NCBI GenBank assembly: GCA_005884305.1
Contig: VAYL01000023.1
Coordinates: 2,358 to 9,597, forward strand
Source of the DNA: Actinomycetota bacterium
GTDB lineage: Bacteria > Actinomycetota > Thermoleophilia > Solirubrobacterales > 70-9
DNA: 7,240 bases
Direction: 5' to 3'
Positions 6,309 to 7,240 of the stretch are shown in pieces (position 1 is the first letter of the stretch; each line of letters opens with the position of its first letter). The notes below the pieces were generated by a model. That model did no database searches, was not told the DNA's origin, and saw nothing but the letters and a program-made list of their open reading frames with translations. Made by a program: the position numbers and the translations under genes.

Positions 6309-7235
6309 TCAGCTGCCGCGGGCCTCGCGGCGGGCGCGGTCGGCGGCTGCCTTCGCCTGCGCCTCGCCCTCCTGGTGGAGGCGCTCGGAGATCTCCGCCT
6401 GGCGTCGCTCGGCCTCCCTTCGGGACTCGGCCTGGGCGGCCTTCGCCTCCTGCTGAAGCTCGCGCTGAAGGCGGGTCTCCAGCGCCTTCAGACGCTGCTC
6501 CGCCTCGGCCCGGGCCTTGGATTCGCCCTCCTGGCGCACGCGGGCCTCCTCTTCGCGGAGGCGCAAATCGAGTTGCGCGCGGCTGCGCTTCTCGGACTCG
6601 TCGCGCGCTTTCGCCGCAGCCTCCGCGGCCTCGCGCTCCAGGCGCTCCACCTCCGCGCGAAGGCGCGCCTCGGCCTGCTCGCGGGCTCGCTTTTCCGCCT
6701 CGCGAGCCAGGCGCTCGACCAGCGCCTCCAGGCGGCGCTCAGCGCGGGCCAGCGAGTGCTCCGCCTCGGCGCGTAGAGCCGCCTCCTCGCGTACTCGCTC
6801 CTCGGCCTGGCGCCCCGCATCTGCGGCGCGAGCGTCCGCCTCTTTGACCTGTTCCTCTGCCTCCGCGAGACCTTCGGCGCGGGCCTCGGTCTCAGCCTCG
6901 GCGACGGCTTCCTGGAGCCTCGCTTCGGCCTGTTCTTCGATCTGCTGCGCGGCGGCGCGGAGCTTCTCCTCGGCCTGCTCGCGCACGCTCTCCCGGGCAT
7001 CCTCGACGGCCTTACTCGCCCTCTCCTCCGCCTCGCGGGTTCGCCGGCGGGCCTCGGCCTGAACCTTCCGAGCCCAGTCCGTCGCCTCGCGCCGCATGTC
7101 CACCGCCTTACGGGCATGCGCCTCCATCTCGCGTGCCCGCCGCTCCGCGTCCGCGGCACGCTGCTCGGCCGCCTCGAGCGCCTCGAGCGCCTCCTCCAAC
7201 GCCGCCCGGAGGCGCCTGATCTCGGTGGCGAGCAT
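6309..7235 (-). CDS. Ala/Glu/Arg-rich coiled-coil protein, function unknown (start may lie outside window)
   Basis: The 308 visible residues are almost all Ala, Glu, Arg, Gln, Lys, Leu and Asp, with no Pro, Cys, Phe, Tyr or Asn and a single Trp (Trp54). This composition means one very long alpha helix or coiled coil. There is no signal peptide and no membrane segment. Leu/Val positions recur with alternate spacings of 23 and 34 residues (Leu192, Leu226, Leu249; Leu199, Val233, Leu256), and residues 186-210 resemble 243-267 at an offset of 57. This points to internal duplication and possibly 11-residue rather than 7-residue periodicity. Only five bases precede ATG 7233-7235 in the window and the frame stays open there, so the start is unproven and the gene may continue upstream. 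Codons end in G or C, supporting this strand. A scaffold, cell-pole or envelope-linked role is possible, but I do not recognise the family. It converges on glnA. Confidence 0.75.
   Translation of the reverse strand: MLATEIRRLRAALEEALEALEAAEQRAADAERRAREMEAHARKAVDMRREATDWARKVQAEARRRTREAEERASKAVEDARESVREQAEEKLRAAAQQIEEQAEARLQEAVAEAETEARAEGLAEAEEQVKEADARAADAGRQAEERVREEAALRAEAEHSLARAERRLEALVERLAREAEKRAREQAEARLRAEVERLEREAAEAAAKARDESEKRSRAQLDLRLREEEARVRQEGESKARAEAEQRLKALETRLQRELQQEAKAAQAESRREAERRQAEISERLHQEGEAQAKAAADRARREARGS
6313..6333 (+). terminator. Possible glnA terminator inside the end of the convergent gene
   Basis: Bases 6313-6320 pair with 6326-6333 (eight pairs, one of them a G-T wobble) around the loop GGCCT, starting 20 bases after the glnA stop. 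The gap between the two stops is only 16 bases, so any terminator must lie inside coding sequence. This stem encodes the last residues of the coiled-coil protein on the other strand. No T-run follows. GC-rich coding sequence often forms such stems by chance. Confidence 0.3.
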
Positions 7236-7240
7236 GGTAA

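Noticed and set aside
6375..7062. Plus-strand open frames opposite the coiled-coil gene, one Leu-rich and hydrophobic, one Ser/Ala/Arg-rich
   Set aside because: These are complementary readings of Ala/Glu/Arg-rich codons, which seldom give stops on the other strand. Neither has a supported start nor a domain.
7171..7194. Tandem nine-base repeat (GCCTCGAGC, about 2.6 copies)
   Set aside because: It simply encodes Glu-Ala-Leu-Glu-Ala-Leu in the coiled coil and is too short to count as an independent repeat element.

Overview
The window is very GC-rich, with codons that mostly end in G or C. It carries actinobacterial-type genes: a WS/DGAT acyltransferase, a GSI-alpha glutamine synthetase, secreted beta-propeller protein and the tail of a putative anti-sigma factor. 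The glutamine synthetase style (DGSSITGFNAIEESD, YHPGKEQATR) and the gene mix suggest a high-GC actinobacterium, perhaps of class Thermoleophilia (Solirubrobacterales/Gaiellales). That placement is inference from memory of the families; no search was run.

Layout. Bases 1-248 hold the 3' end of a gene on the plus strand, probably the extracytoplasmic domain of an anti-sigma-like protein. An 18-bp perfect GC hairpin (260-300) follows it. A complete wax ester synthase/diacylglycerol acyltransferase lies at 326-1666 (+). It converges on a secreted beta-propeller protein at 1873-3378 (-), and the space between them carries a 13-bp perfect inverted repeat (1799-1835). Across a 60-bp divergent gap starts a two-gene operon on the plus strand: a stand-alone PAS-domain protein (3439-3861) joined by an ATGA overlap to a metallo-beta-lactamase-fold hydrolase (3858-4739). 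A 185-bp spacer with two weak hairpins and an imperfect direct repeat leads to glnA (4925-6292, TTG start behind a strong ribosome binding site). glnA converges, with only 16 bp between stops, on a long Ala/Glu/Arg coiled-coil protein on the minus strand (6309-7235), whose true start may lie beyond the window.

How the genes work together. Only PAS plus MBL looks like a functional unit: a small sensor domain without an output domain, translationally coupled to a probable phosphodiesterase-type hydrolase. The other genes are single transcription units for storage lipid synthesis, an exported protein, nitrogen assimilation and a structural or scaffold-like coiled coil. I see no mobile element, CRISPR array, tRNA or rRNA, and no stretch above about 210 bases without a gene. 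Most of the window is ordinary chromosomal core. The best candidates for something undescribed are the PAS-MBL pair and the repeat-built, proline-free coiled-coil protein.
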